The notes beneath the pieces are model-generated. The model made no database searches. It had not been told where the DNA came from and worked only from the letters and a program-made list of their open reading frames with translations. Below are positions 12,705 through 22,328 of a stretch of DNA of 64,000 bases, piece by piece; position 1 is the first letter of the stretch; the number at the start of each line of letters is the position of its first letter. The position numbers and the translations under genes were made by a program. The DNA is from Pomacea canaliculata (Eukaryota > Mollusca > Gastropoda > Architaenioglossa > Ampullariidae). The stretch spans positions 8,418,464 through 8,482,463 of the forward strand of contig NC_037602.1 of assembly GCF_003073045.1 (NCBI RefSeq), written 5' to 3'.

Positions 12705-14569
12705 GGCAGGCAGGCAGACAGGCAGACAGACAGACAGACAGACAGAAAAACACGATGAACATCTGAAACATCGGCTAGACAAGAAGAAGCAAACTAGAGC
12801 CCACCGCATGTGAGTTCTGAAGTCCGAAGCTACAAGACACGTTGCCACAAGTCTGAATGTCTTCCAAAGTCAAAGACATGTTGGAGGCGTTGGCAACTGC
12901 TGCTCCAACGGCGTCTCTGACCATGCAGCTGCCACAGGTCCACACGATGGCCAGGTACACAATCGTCGTGATCAGAATGGCGAGGAAGGTGCCACGAGGA
13001 ATGGCTTTTGACGGATTCTAATAAACAAATAAATACATAAATATAATAATGAATAAACAATAGAAGAAATTCAGAAAAAATAATTAATGCTGGTGACAAC
13101 AATAACATGCACATGCAACATGGCCACTTGGTCACATGATCACATAGTGACATGACCTCATTTACATATAAAGTTGCTAAATGTAAACCTCGCCTAATCC
13201 AACTTACCTTCAGGTCCCCGGATATGTTAGCTCCAGCTAGGATACCGGTGGCCGAGGGGAAGTAGATGGCAAATATTTTAAAGAAGTCGTAGTCAGTTCC
13301 GTCAGATTCTCGAAAGTCCGGTCCAACGTTTTGCAGGAAAACGGACCCTGAGACACAAAAGTTGTGCATTAGTTAGCATTTCAACTTGTATGTGCCAGAA
13401 AACGTGTATGTGCATCTCTTACATATAAAGTTGTATTGTGTCATACTGTACAATGATTTACATGGCTGTACGGCCTTTGAATTGGTTTTGAACTGACCGT
13501 GATATCCTACAAAGCCAACGCGCCGCTTCTCCTCAGACGGAGGAAGAAAGGTGCCGATGAAATAGTTGAAGAGGGAGACGATGAGGATGACAAGAAGGAC
13601 AAGCTGTGCCTTGCTTTCAAAGTCCAGGCCGATGAGCACAATGATCAGCAAGAGCACCATGGTGCCACTGGCAATCACTCTGACATCGTGAAGAAGGTCG
13701 CCAGTGATTGCGATGTCGTATTTCTGGGGAAGATAACACCAAGCAAAATTGAGACTTTCTCAAAAATATATATATATATATAAACTTGGTAATTATATAA
13801 ACTTGGTATTATCCAGAATGTCTGCTTTTTCTTTTCTAGAATGTGATAGAGGAAAGAGCATGCACTACATCATCTCCCCACGAATATTTGTCCGTTCCCG
13901 GTGAACATTGAAAGACCATCCTAGCGACGACAAAAATATGTTTATTGGAGGAAAAAAAGTTTCAGGTCTTGAGACTACTTTTTGGCAACAAATATGTAGT
14001 GCATTTGGTGGTATAAACAACCGGAACATGTTTGAATGTTATGAATAAAGCTCATAATCAAACAAAAACAAAAATCCCACCGAGAACTTCTAGTTTCTAC
14101 TTACATAAAGCAGATCTCGCAAAGTCTCGGCAAAACCCACGGCATGCATGGAGGCCGCCACTGCGTTGGCTAACGAGAAGATAACTCCAATGGCTCCGCC
14201 AAATTCTGGTCCCAGACTGCGAGATATCATGTAGTAGGCTCCACCTGCCCAACATCAAATCTCGAACTATGAAGCTTGCCTTGTCTGTCATGAAAGGAAA
14301 GTAAGACAAGTTCGCTTGGAAGTACAGGCACTGACACACACACACAGGGTATACTGACCTCCTTTGACCTCGCCGTTCGTGCAGATGGCCGCCATGGACA
14401 TCGTGGTCAGGGTGGTCACCAAGGAGGAGATGAGTACAATGACGGAAGCGAGACCGATCCCAGCCTGCCCTGTCATCCACGTCAGGCGCAGGAAGAGCAT
14501 GACACCGAAAATGTTGAGCAGACATCGAACCTGAACACACGGAGTGCAGGACAGTGAATGAGTGACCAG

Positions 14570-14629
<60 letters not shown>

Positions 14630-17071
14630 CGACGACGACGACGACGATGATGACGATGATGATGATGATGATGATGATTGTGGTACAAATAGACGTAAAA
14701 TAAAGCATGAAAATGTGTGATTACCAGCACTCCTTGTATCCATCCCATTTTCTGGGAGACTGGCGCTTCCTTAGCTTTCTTCTCTTCACCTTTACCCTCT
14801 TCCACGTCAGCATCTTCCAAGTCACGGCCGAGGTCAGCTGGTGAACGAAGAGGCGCTTCCTGTAGGGGAGAGAAACTCGAATTTAAGGCCAGAGCAAGTT
14901 TTCTCCATTTACGGTCTTCCCCATTACTTTCGTTGTTTCATTCATCCTTTCTGTCTCTCTGTTTTTCTTTCTTTTTTGTTTCTTTAATTCATGTTTTCTT
15001 AACTAATTAATTTATTTATACTTTGTTTCTATTTTTGTGAATACAATAATACAAACTGAAAACCGGACAAAACTAGACTTACATTCTTATCTCAGACTAA
15101 TTGTCTCGTTTTTTTTAAAAATGTTTTTACAGTATTATGTTCGGCATTTTTCTGATTTTTGGAAGAGTGAGCTTTTCTGCATACAAACATTGTTTGAGAG
15201 TCTGGCCTTTCTCGTCCTTCGCTATTTCCTAAAAAATGTTGCTCATTATTTCTCGTACGACCCCGTGAGATCCGTCATTGCTACCCTGTCAGCCTGGTCT
15301 GCTTGATGTCTACCTGTCCGTGTGATGAATCACTCACATAGCGCGGCCAGGCAGCGGAAGAGAAAGCTCATGTACCTGAGTCTTTACATCCCATAAATGA
15401 CAAATGACGAATAAAAAGTATTTTATGTTTATGTCCGCGCTCATAGCCTACATACTACTAGTAAACACGCCTCACAAGTTTTTCTTTCACCTTGGTTTTT
15501 TCATTCATTCATTTTATCATTTATTCTGTCTTTCTCCTTTCACTGACAGATTAAGACAAAAATATACCGGAAGGTGCATGCAGGGACAGAGTGAGGGAGA
15601 ATGAGAGCAAGGAATAAGAAAATAATCATCTTACTGGTTCTTCCCTGAGCTGGTATAAGGTCGGTCTGGCCCTGTAACCACTCATATCCGGCAGCGCCTG
15701 TACATAACCATAGTGGTCCAGCTTCGGTAGCGACTCCTCGGGGTCGTAGAACGTGGCATCCGACTGGTTGCTGCCGTAGCTCCACGTGGAAAAGATGGAC
15801 ATCCGGGGCATCTTGGATGTCCGGTACTTCATGACATCATCGGAGTCCTCGTCATCGTCCTCCTCCTCGTTCTCCTGCATCGCGAAGGCAGGGTCTGCGA
15901 CCTGCTCCAAGTAGCTCTGCAGCGACTCCTTGATGATCTGTGGAATTTTCTCGATCATCACCATGGAACCCTTTCTGCTCGGCACCATGTTGGCGCCCAG
16001 ACTGCCTCCACCCTCGGACCCCCCAGAAATCTTCCTCTGATGGACTGAGATTCGCCTGCCGGCCCCTGTCATTGGGAGCTTGTGCTGCTGGGAGTACGAC
16101 TCCTGGGAAATCTTTCTCCCTCCCTTCATAGCACTGACCATGAGTTTCTTCTCGTAAGCAGGATGCATGCTAGGCCTGCGGGTACTGCATGGAGAAAATC
16201 TTACTTTCTCACTTCCCTCGTCATCGTCATTTACTTCAAAGCTGATCTTTCGCGTCGTTTTTGTTTCCTGGACTGGGCGTAGAGTGGGCTTCGAACTGGT
16301 GGCCTTCGTGCTGTGAAGAGAAGAAGAGTCGGAATCGTCAGGATTGAAATCCTTGCCAGTTGGTACTTCGCTCCCATGAGAGACATCACGACCAGACTGC
16401 ATTTTACGGGACAGGTTTCCTGTTTCTTCCGAATCGATCCCCGAATCCAGTACGAACCCGCCATCTTTTATTCGGTGGTCAGGAGTAACGGATGCTGGGG
16501 TTCGCTCTTCTCTCTTGGAGGCGGATTGCGCGGTCTTGCCACCCTTCCCTCTTCTGTCATGGTTTTCATTGTTTCTAACGTCATCATCGTTATCGTCATC
16601 GTCATCAATATCAGCATCGTCAAAGAAGTTAACGCTTCGTGAAACCTCTGCATTGACGAAATGATTGTCATCGAAGTGAGGTTTGTGATACACTCCGGTC
16701 TTTCGTGTCAGTCTCTTGTCATCCGCGGATAGAGGAGGAGGCGACTGCTCTTCCTCATCTTCTTCGTCGTCATCGTAGAAGTCGACCTGGATGGTGGGCA
16801 CCTCGTGAGTCCGTGGGGCCTGCTTTCTTGAAGATCGCTCGCCGGGGTTGTTTCTGATGTCACTGGACGCCACATCCGATGTCATGTTCTGTATGTGTGG
16901 CCCGGATGGACTCTTAATACCGTCGCTAGGCAACGTGTTGGAGGCATTCTGATCAGTGTAGCGTTCTGCTTCAAACGGAACATTTCGTTCGAGGGCTTTC
17001 TCCGACCTAGAAGTCGACGATGAGCCTCTCACACATAAGACAGTCTTGAGGTCGTCGCCCATTTCTACCAC
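5566..17071 (-). CDS. SLC12A: SLC12 gene A: Na-(K)-Cl cotransporter, NCC/NKCC branch
   Basis: Electroneutral Na+-coupled chloride cotransporter of the plasma membrane, SLC12A1/2/3 branch. Coding exons 1 to 23: 15635-17071, 14725-14859, 14359-14530, 14105-14244, 13498-13723, 13208-13347, 12805-13017, 12416-12523, 12087-12210, 11719-11820, 11349-11504, 11052-11151, 10786-10897, 10265-10399, 9721-9827, 8988-9136, 8390-8659, 7980-8147, 7204-7318, 6805-6891, 6287-6398, 5968-6035, 5566-5698. All junctions use GT/AG and phases agree; the sum is 4509 nt, 1502 residues plus stop. The start is the first ATG of the open exon (17071); a second in-frame ATG is at 17062. It is longer than vertebrate NCC/NKCC (about 1000-1200 residues) because of a long acidic N-terminus. 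The last exon ends LTFTS then TGA. Lowest of three tandem copies. Boundaries read by eye, so 1-2 nt error is possible. Confidence 0.93.
11349..14859 (-). CDS. SLC12A: Gene A exons 2-11: twelve-helix transport domain
   Basis: Exon 3 carries TM1-TM2 ([20 protein letters not shown], then [10 protein letters not shown]). Exon 4 is TM3 ([19 protein letters not shown], then [13 protein letters not shown]). Exon 5 is TM4-5 with PPSEEKRR, exon 6 is TM6 ([18 protein letters not shown]), and exon 7 is TM7 plus an extracellular loop with paired cysteines and sequons NAS, NMS, NVS. Exon 8 is TM8 ([20 protein letters not shown]), with the Ser-Ser of the family sodium site. Exons 9-11 cover TM9-12. At the K+-site Tyr of NKCC1 (TM3) there is His, and the TM1 Trp of NKCC/NCC is Phe. 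Intron 2 holds an ATG/CGA trinucleotide array and intron 7 a CAGA array. Confidence 0.93.
12644..12746 (+). repeat. CAGA tetranucleotide microsatellite in gene A intron 7
   Basis: About 103 bp of CAGA units with a few CAGG interruptions. The intron is only 281 bp (12524-12804), so the array forms over a third of it. Confidence 0.95.
14571..14679 (+). repeat. ATG/ACG trinucleotide array in gene A intron 2
   Basis: About 36 units of GAT with an internal GAC block. It lies 40 bp from the exon 3 acceptor side and 46 bp from the exon 2 donor, so it fills most of this 194-bp intron. It is open in several frames but is intronic. Confidence 0.95.
15635..17071 (-). CDS. SLC12A: Gene A exon 1: acidic regulatory N-terminus
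   Basis: This single exon encodes 479 residues, rich in Asp/Glu/Ser/Thr (for example [14 protein letters not shown] and [12 protein letters not shown]), with no membrane segment, so it is a disordered cytosolic tail. Near its end is [18 protein letters not shown], followed by [11 protein letters not shown]. The block aligns with the WNK-SPAK phospho-region of vertebrate NCC/NKCC (TFGxNTxDxxP...HY...RPTL) but lacks the FGxNT core. I see no RFxV/I SPAK-docking motif; RFSP is the nearest. The donor GTAAGA follows CCA, phase 0. Regulation by kinases is inferred from family knowledge only. Confidence 0.88.
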
Positions 17072-17340
17072 AAAACAAAATGTAGACTAGTGGATGGATT
17101 GTTTCGACATCTCCAAGTTGTTGTCAATACAACAGAGATTTTTTTCACCTCAGAAAATTTCACTACAAACACTTTGATTATCTTAGAAAACAATAATCTC
17201 ATAAATCGTGAAACAAGTGATATACTTCACATTCCGAAGACTCAGCGCCGCAGCCTCAGGATCCACAAGGTGAGTAGAAGATTCTCGTGTGAGCACATCT
17301 ACACAACAATGCTTGTAATTTCGGTCGTGGGGGGCCGATC

Positions 17341-17347
17341 TTATATA
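17341..17347 (-). promoter_or_regulatory. TATA box of gene A
   Basis: Minus-strand GTATATAAGATC lies 270 bp upstream of the first ATG of gene A, a normal distance with a 5' UTR of roughly 240 nt. The same TATATAA core occurs upstream of copies B and C. The transcription start is not determined. Confidence 0.5.
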
Positions 17348-17349
17348 CC

Positions 17350-19489
17350 TGCAGAACAGGAAAGCTCTCAGGCTGTGTACTAGACATTCAACAGAAAAAA
17401 TATCATCGGTATTTTAAAGAGGACCTGTCTTATTTTTATATTTCTGACTGGTGTCCAATCAATTTGAATGAAATTTATTTTCTTATGTTTAAACGGTTGT
17501 TTTCTTAAAATTTGAGTTTGTGTCTCCTTATTAACTGTGTGCATGGTGTTCGACATTTTTATTTATTTTTTGGTAGAGTGTGTGGAACAGAAAGAAAGAG
17601 AGATCACGTGTGCGTGCATGAATAAGTAAGAGAGAGTGTGTGTATGTGTGTGATCTCACAATCACTTACTTATATGTAGTCTGAAGACAACCTAAATTCC
17701 TTGACAACTCAGCCCTTTAGTACCACGCTGAAACAAAGCAGATATGTTCCCTTTAACTGAAGGAGAGCTGTCTCGAAGCACAACAGCACTAGACCCCAGG
17801 CGATAAAGGTAGGAGGAGCCCCTATGACCCCTCCATATCCCTATTCCCCCGCCCGCATCATGATTAATGAATCCTTGTCCATCTTATGGGCTCGTCAGCA
17901 GCAAGACAAGATTTCGGGACATCTAATTTACATAAATTTATTCCACTGTATTTACATGTTATTCTTTGCTTTTTTCCCGTGGATGACGACTTTTGCTGCA
18001 AGTTAAAGAATGGGAAAATTACTGAAAAATGTAGGGAGTGTTTTACCATATTAATTATGTGAGTAAGTATGTAAGTATGTGAGCTTCATAATTATAATTG
18101 CTATGATAAAACAGAATTTATGGTCAAACAAATTTCGACAAAGTAATACCGTTGAATCTGATTTCTTCAGAGAGAGGAATGTAAATCCCAGTGTAATATC
18201 AAATATAATATTTGTAAAAGATTCTTTAGTTATTTTGGAATGTACTCCATCCCTGTAATTATCCCGACACAAGAATCTTAAATTCAATAAAAAGGTTTCC
18301 TTTAAGTGTTTTAAAATTGTTTAGCTCTCTTTTAGTTTACTCGCTAATTTTACTTTTTATCCTTTTCCATTTAATATTTCTGTGTTTACTATTTACAATG
18401 CTAACCCTAATTAGCTTATTAGCTTTGCTTGTGCATTGGGTGGTGTGTATATTTTCCATTTCACTAAATTTTTTAAGTGCAAGAGTTCAAAAGGTGTAAT
18501 CAACATCTTTTGAGCTTCTGAAGTCGTCGGCAGCCTTATGTACTCAGGATATGTTGTAGGAGCTTTTAGCTGTTGGTATCCACCTCATACACATGCACAC
18601 AGCTCCCTGTCTCGCGCTTCTTGACGTCATCGACACCATAGAAACGAGCTTGTCACTCCGAGGGTTCGTTTGTGTCCCCAGACGCAATCCTTCCTCCCTC
18701 CCACCTCCTCCATCTTGTCTCCTCCGCTCTCCCCTCTCTCCTGTCGTCTGTGCGTCGGATGAATTGCGAGTTGCCACAGTGACCACAACATTGTTATGAA
18801 TCACTTTTCTCTTTGTTTAGCGAGGATTGGGCGAGTGAGCCACATTCTTAATCTTGTCAATGAAATCCGCAGTGACACTTACCGGGATATACTTTTTGAT
18901 GACTTTAAAGAAAACAAACATAAAGACGATATGCGATAGGCAGCAGTCGAAAATTACTCCGAAAAATGTTTTCGTTTTCTTCAAAAATCATTTAAACTGT
19001 CTACTTAATACTTTTAATCTCGTTTTTCATTTAAAAACATTAGGTAAAGGTAAACAAAATTTGAAAGACTGATTTCTCATAAACCCAAACTGTTTCTGGG
19101 TATTTAAAAATCTGTTGTTGCAATATCTAGAGGCGTCAGCGTCATTATCTACGTCACTAACTGTACCGGATCCTGTGAAGTATGATTTACACACTGCTGC
19201 TGACAATTCCTGCATTGTTTATGCCGATGTGATAAATGTGAATTGAGCTGGTGATGTCAAGCTTGCCATTTGTGAAAACTTCGGACTCTCCAGTACCTTG
19301 AATGTACAAGAAAAGACAGTGTGGCGCTTTTTACTTAGTGCTTGTCACTCGACTGAGATTAATGTTACAAATATTAGCGGATATTCCCTTCTTCGTAAGT
19401 AGAAAACATATAATCTCTCTCTCTCTTTCACTCACACACACACCGGGGGAGGCAACAAAAGACTTAAAGTTAATAATGTTAATTTTTTT
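17350..19489. other. Intergenic, upstream of gene A
   Basis: No coding region recognised. It is AT-rich with GT-rich patches near 17640. A perfect cAMP-response palindrome TGACGTCA is at 18622-18629 in a more CpG-rich segment (18600-18790), about 1.55 kb upstream of the gene A start codon. Confidence 0.4.
18622..18629. promoter_or_regulatory. CRE palindrome TGACGTCA
   Basis: A perfect 8-bp cAMP-response element core in non-coding DNA upstream of gene A. An 8-mer is expected about once per 65 kb on composition-neutral grounds, so it is only suggestive. Confidence 0.3.
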
Positions 19490-19495
19490 TTTATT
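19490..19495 (-). terminator. Poly(A) signal AATAAA after the orphan terminal exon
   Basis: Minus-strand AATAAA begins 21 nt past the stop codon of the isolated SLC12 exon and runs straight into an A-rich tract. It would serve as the 3' end signal if the exon is used. Confidence 0.5.
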
Positions 19496-19515
19496 ATCTG
19501 TTCTTTCTATAACAT

Positions 19516-19648
19516 TTAGGAGAGGTAGGTCAAGACACTTTCCTGATTTCCGCTCAGCAGAAGCGTTGGTGGTAGATCACGTGACAGGGCATCTAACCAC
19601 GCCATGTACAATCCGGCAGGACACGACTTTCTCGGAACTGGAAGTGTG
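19516..19648 (-). pseudogene. Isolated copy of SLC12 terminal exon (alternative last exon of gene B, or relic)
   Basis: The minus strand has a GCAG acceptor followed by a 133-nt open exon with exactly the length and phase (one nt completes a split codon) of exon 23 in genes A, B and C. It encodes [19 protein letters not shown], then [19 protein letters not shown], then LTYLS and TAA. It is closest to gene B's exon 23: only Thr to Ala, Arg to Ser in the conserved RGN, and Phe to Leu. No other SLC12 exon is visible nearby, so it is not a whole gene copy. It lies 2.7 kb downstream of gene B's stop in the same orientation, so splicing from gene B exon 22 would give an alternative C-terminus. Otherwise it is a duplicated-exon relic under little decay. 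I typed it pseudogene because use is unproven. Confidence 0.85.
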
Positions 19649-19649
19649 C

Positions 19650-22194
19650 TGCAAAGAACAATCACTCGTCATGTTATAGCTGCATCATCCAGGTGCGGCA
19701 AAAAATTAAAGTACAGTATGGTCCGATTCAATAGACAGTGTGTGTGTGTGAAGTTCTCCTTCAATGTCGGGGGAGAGAGGGGTAAGATGCTGTGTACATT
19801 GTTGTTGTTGTTCGGACCAGCTACAGGTCTGAAATTTAGCTCGAGTTTGTCAAATCATGATGGTGGTGTGTGCTACCGTGAAATTGTTGAATATTTAATA
19901 ATCCGGAAAGGTTAGCCAGGTTGTGCCCTCAGACACGAGACATCGCAATATATTATACTAGAAAACAAATGCAACCCTCCTACCAGAAACGAATACATTA
20001 AAAATGTTATACATAGAAACACGTGTCCCTGTAGTAACAAGTCGAGCAGGTTAGAGCAGATTCTGAATGTGGAAATGAAAGTCGTGAGCAGACGAAGCTA
20101 TAAAAGCTAATTGTCTATTGTTAGACAAACTGAAAATACAGTCATCTCATTAAAGTTAATAAAACGAAAAAAGGTTGTATCTAAGCTAATAGGTGGTCAC
20201 TTTTTTTAATGGCAATGGACATTTCTACGGTAGTGTGATAGTCTTATAATAGATACATTAAAAAATATTATATATGCCTGTTGGCAATATTTTTGCTGGC
20301 GTTCTGACATTGTATTTAAAATTTTGTAAAACAACCGCCACAGCCTGGCTTTTGGATAAATGGACATGCTCTATCGCTTCCCCTTCAGTGAAAACCCTTT
20401 GTACTAAGCTGATAATTAGGCTCAAACATTCAGACCAGAAAGGTTAATTATTCATGACAAAGAATTTGGTCGCGGTTTCTTTTCTCCTCATCTCCATCCT
20501 TTGTCTTCCTCTCCAGTCAGTCACCAGTCACTACCCCTCCCGTATCCTGCCGCTACTCCGCGGATCTCTGTTTACGACCTCTGACCTCTCAGACCAGACT
20601 ACTGCACGATAGACTACATCGGTGTCGACACAGTACTTTGAACATATCAGTGTAACGATGCTGGTTTTCTTCTTCATCATTTACTGCCTCTTGCACATAA
20701 TAAAGAAACTGTCGTCCTCCCGTCTTCCATCGTAAAGACAAACATCAAAATAGCAGCTTACATGGTCATAGAAAAGATGGAATATGTCTGTGGAATAGAA
20801 AAGAACAATTTTCTTTTAGAAAAGTCACATCAAGAACCTCTATAACTAAATTAATAAATAATCAATTGTCTTAAACTCCGGTCAGTATGTCAGTCATCGC
20901 GCTTGGGTTGACTGTCGTCTGCCGTCTTCTCGACGATTTATCTCCTCTCGTTGCCACACATCTTGTCGACATGGACTCCAGTGTTTGTGTGTGGGGTCGC
21001 TCTAACGACACAGACTAATGTTATCTGTCGTCTGCACTCTCGTTTAGTCAGTTATTCGTGCAAACGCGTGTCATAGGAAGTCGGAAGGTATCTTCCACTT
21101 GTTTTAGGAAAGCTATAGACAGGATACTCTTTATCTATCATAGTTATGTGCTCCAGTGTTTCTCAAAGTGCTTACTTGCTTGGGACCATTACAACCGAAA
21201 GTGTGTGTGTGGGTGTGGGTGTGGGTGTGGGGTTGTGGGTGTGTCAAAATCTCTCCCATATTGATACAAGTGGGATTTTTATTAAATTAAAGAAAAAAAA
21301 TAATGATGTAGTATTGCCATAAACAAAGAGCATTCGGAAAACCGAATATATTTAACAACAGGAAACAGATTTCCAGAGATAAAAAAGTAAAGCATGGCAA
21401 GAAATAAAAAACAGAAGAGTGTGTGCGTGTGCGCGCGTAGATATGAAGTGAGAGAGATTTCTTCACAACCAAACACTTCAAAGTAACACAAATCTGACAA
21501 ATTTATTAACATAACTTTAATTAGGAAAAACGTATGTTCATAATTCTCATAATATACAGGATAACAAGGAAACATGCTCAGTTCTATAAACTGTAAATAT
21601 TATAAACTTTTGGCTTAACAAAAATATATTTTCTTTTTTTTTTCTTTTTTTCCGAGTAGTGCTATTTTTAGCAGCTACCCATGATAAAGTGAGAATAACC
21701 CTGTCTCAGACTACACTATAAATTCGCCCAGACAGCCGACTACCGACTGGCTCCGTCTCCTCAAACCCCAGGCCACCCGAGTGACGTCAGCGGGCTGGAC
21801 ATCGGTCACATGCTTCAGTGAGTGATGAGCGTGGTTCAGTGGCGTGACCCCAACCTGCCCTCGAGCCACCGAGTGCTCGTTAGTTCTTGACATCTTTTGG
21901 TTCCCTCGACATTACCCCGACCTTATCCAGGTATTGGTATAAACTCACGAAATTCCGGATAAACTGAATTATAAACAAACACATTCACCAGATATCATTT
22001 GACAAGCAAATGCCGAACACAGCAACAAATTGATAGATTAATTGGTTTCAGTTGCTAATAATCATTTAAAAAACCGTAATCATACAGTTTGTAGGATCTC
22101 ATTTGTATCGAAATCCTCTTGATTACAGCAGATAATAATATTTTAGCACATGTAAAAAATCTTGGTTAGTCTTGTTTTTAGAATTAAAAACTTT
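19650..22194. other. Intergenic between gene B and the orphan exon
   Basis: No gene recognised. It holds a GT-rich tract at 21201-21243 and a CpG-rich patch at 21710-21900 with a perfect TGACGTCA at 21782-21789. The patch stays open on the minus strand for 60 codons, but I recognise no domain. Confidence 0.35.
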
Positions 22195-22200
22195 TTTATT
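22195..22200 (-). terminator. Poly(A) signal AATAAA of gene B
   Basis: Minus-strand AATAAA about 130 nt past the gene B stop codon, the first canonical signal after it. Confidence 0.45.
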
Positions 22201-22328
22201 TTAATATTGAAGCTTCTGTGAAAAAATGTGTTCGATTCTGAAACTGTCCACACAAAATGAGTCAACCTCAGCCATTAGTCACAGTAAACTGAGTTCGGGT
22301 CTCAGATGGCGATTTTGTGGGGTTTTTT

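Noticed and set aside
12546..12848. Frames encoding DRQT or CLSV repeats
   Set aside because: They are readings of the CAGA microsatellite in intron 7.
14097..14820. Open frames giving poly-Ser, poly-His and poly-Ile proteins
   Set aside because: They translate the ATG trinucleotide array inside gene A intron 2.
19302..19915. Plus-strand open frames over the orphan exon
   Set aside because: They are antisense to the SLC12-like terminal exon, which explains their openness.
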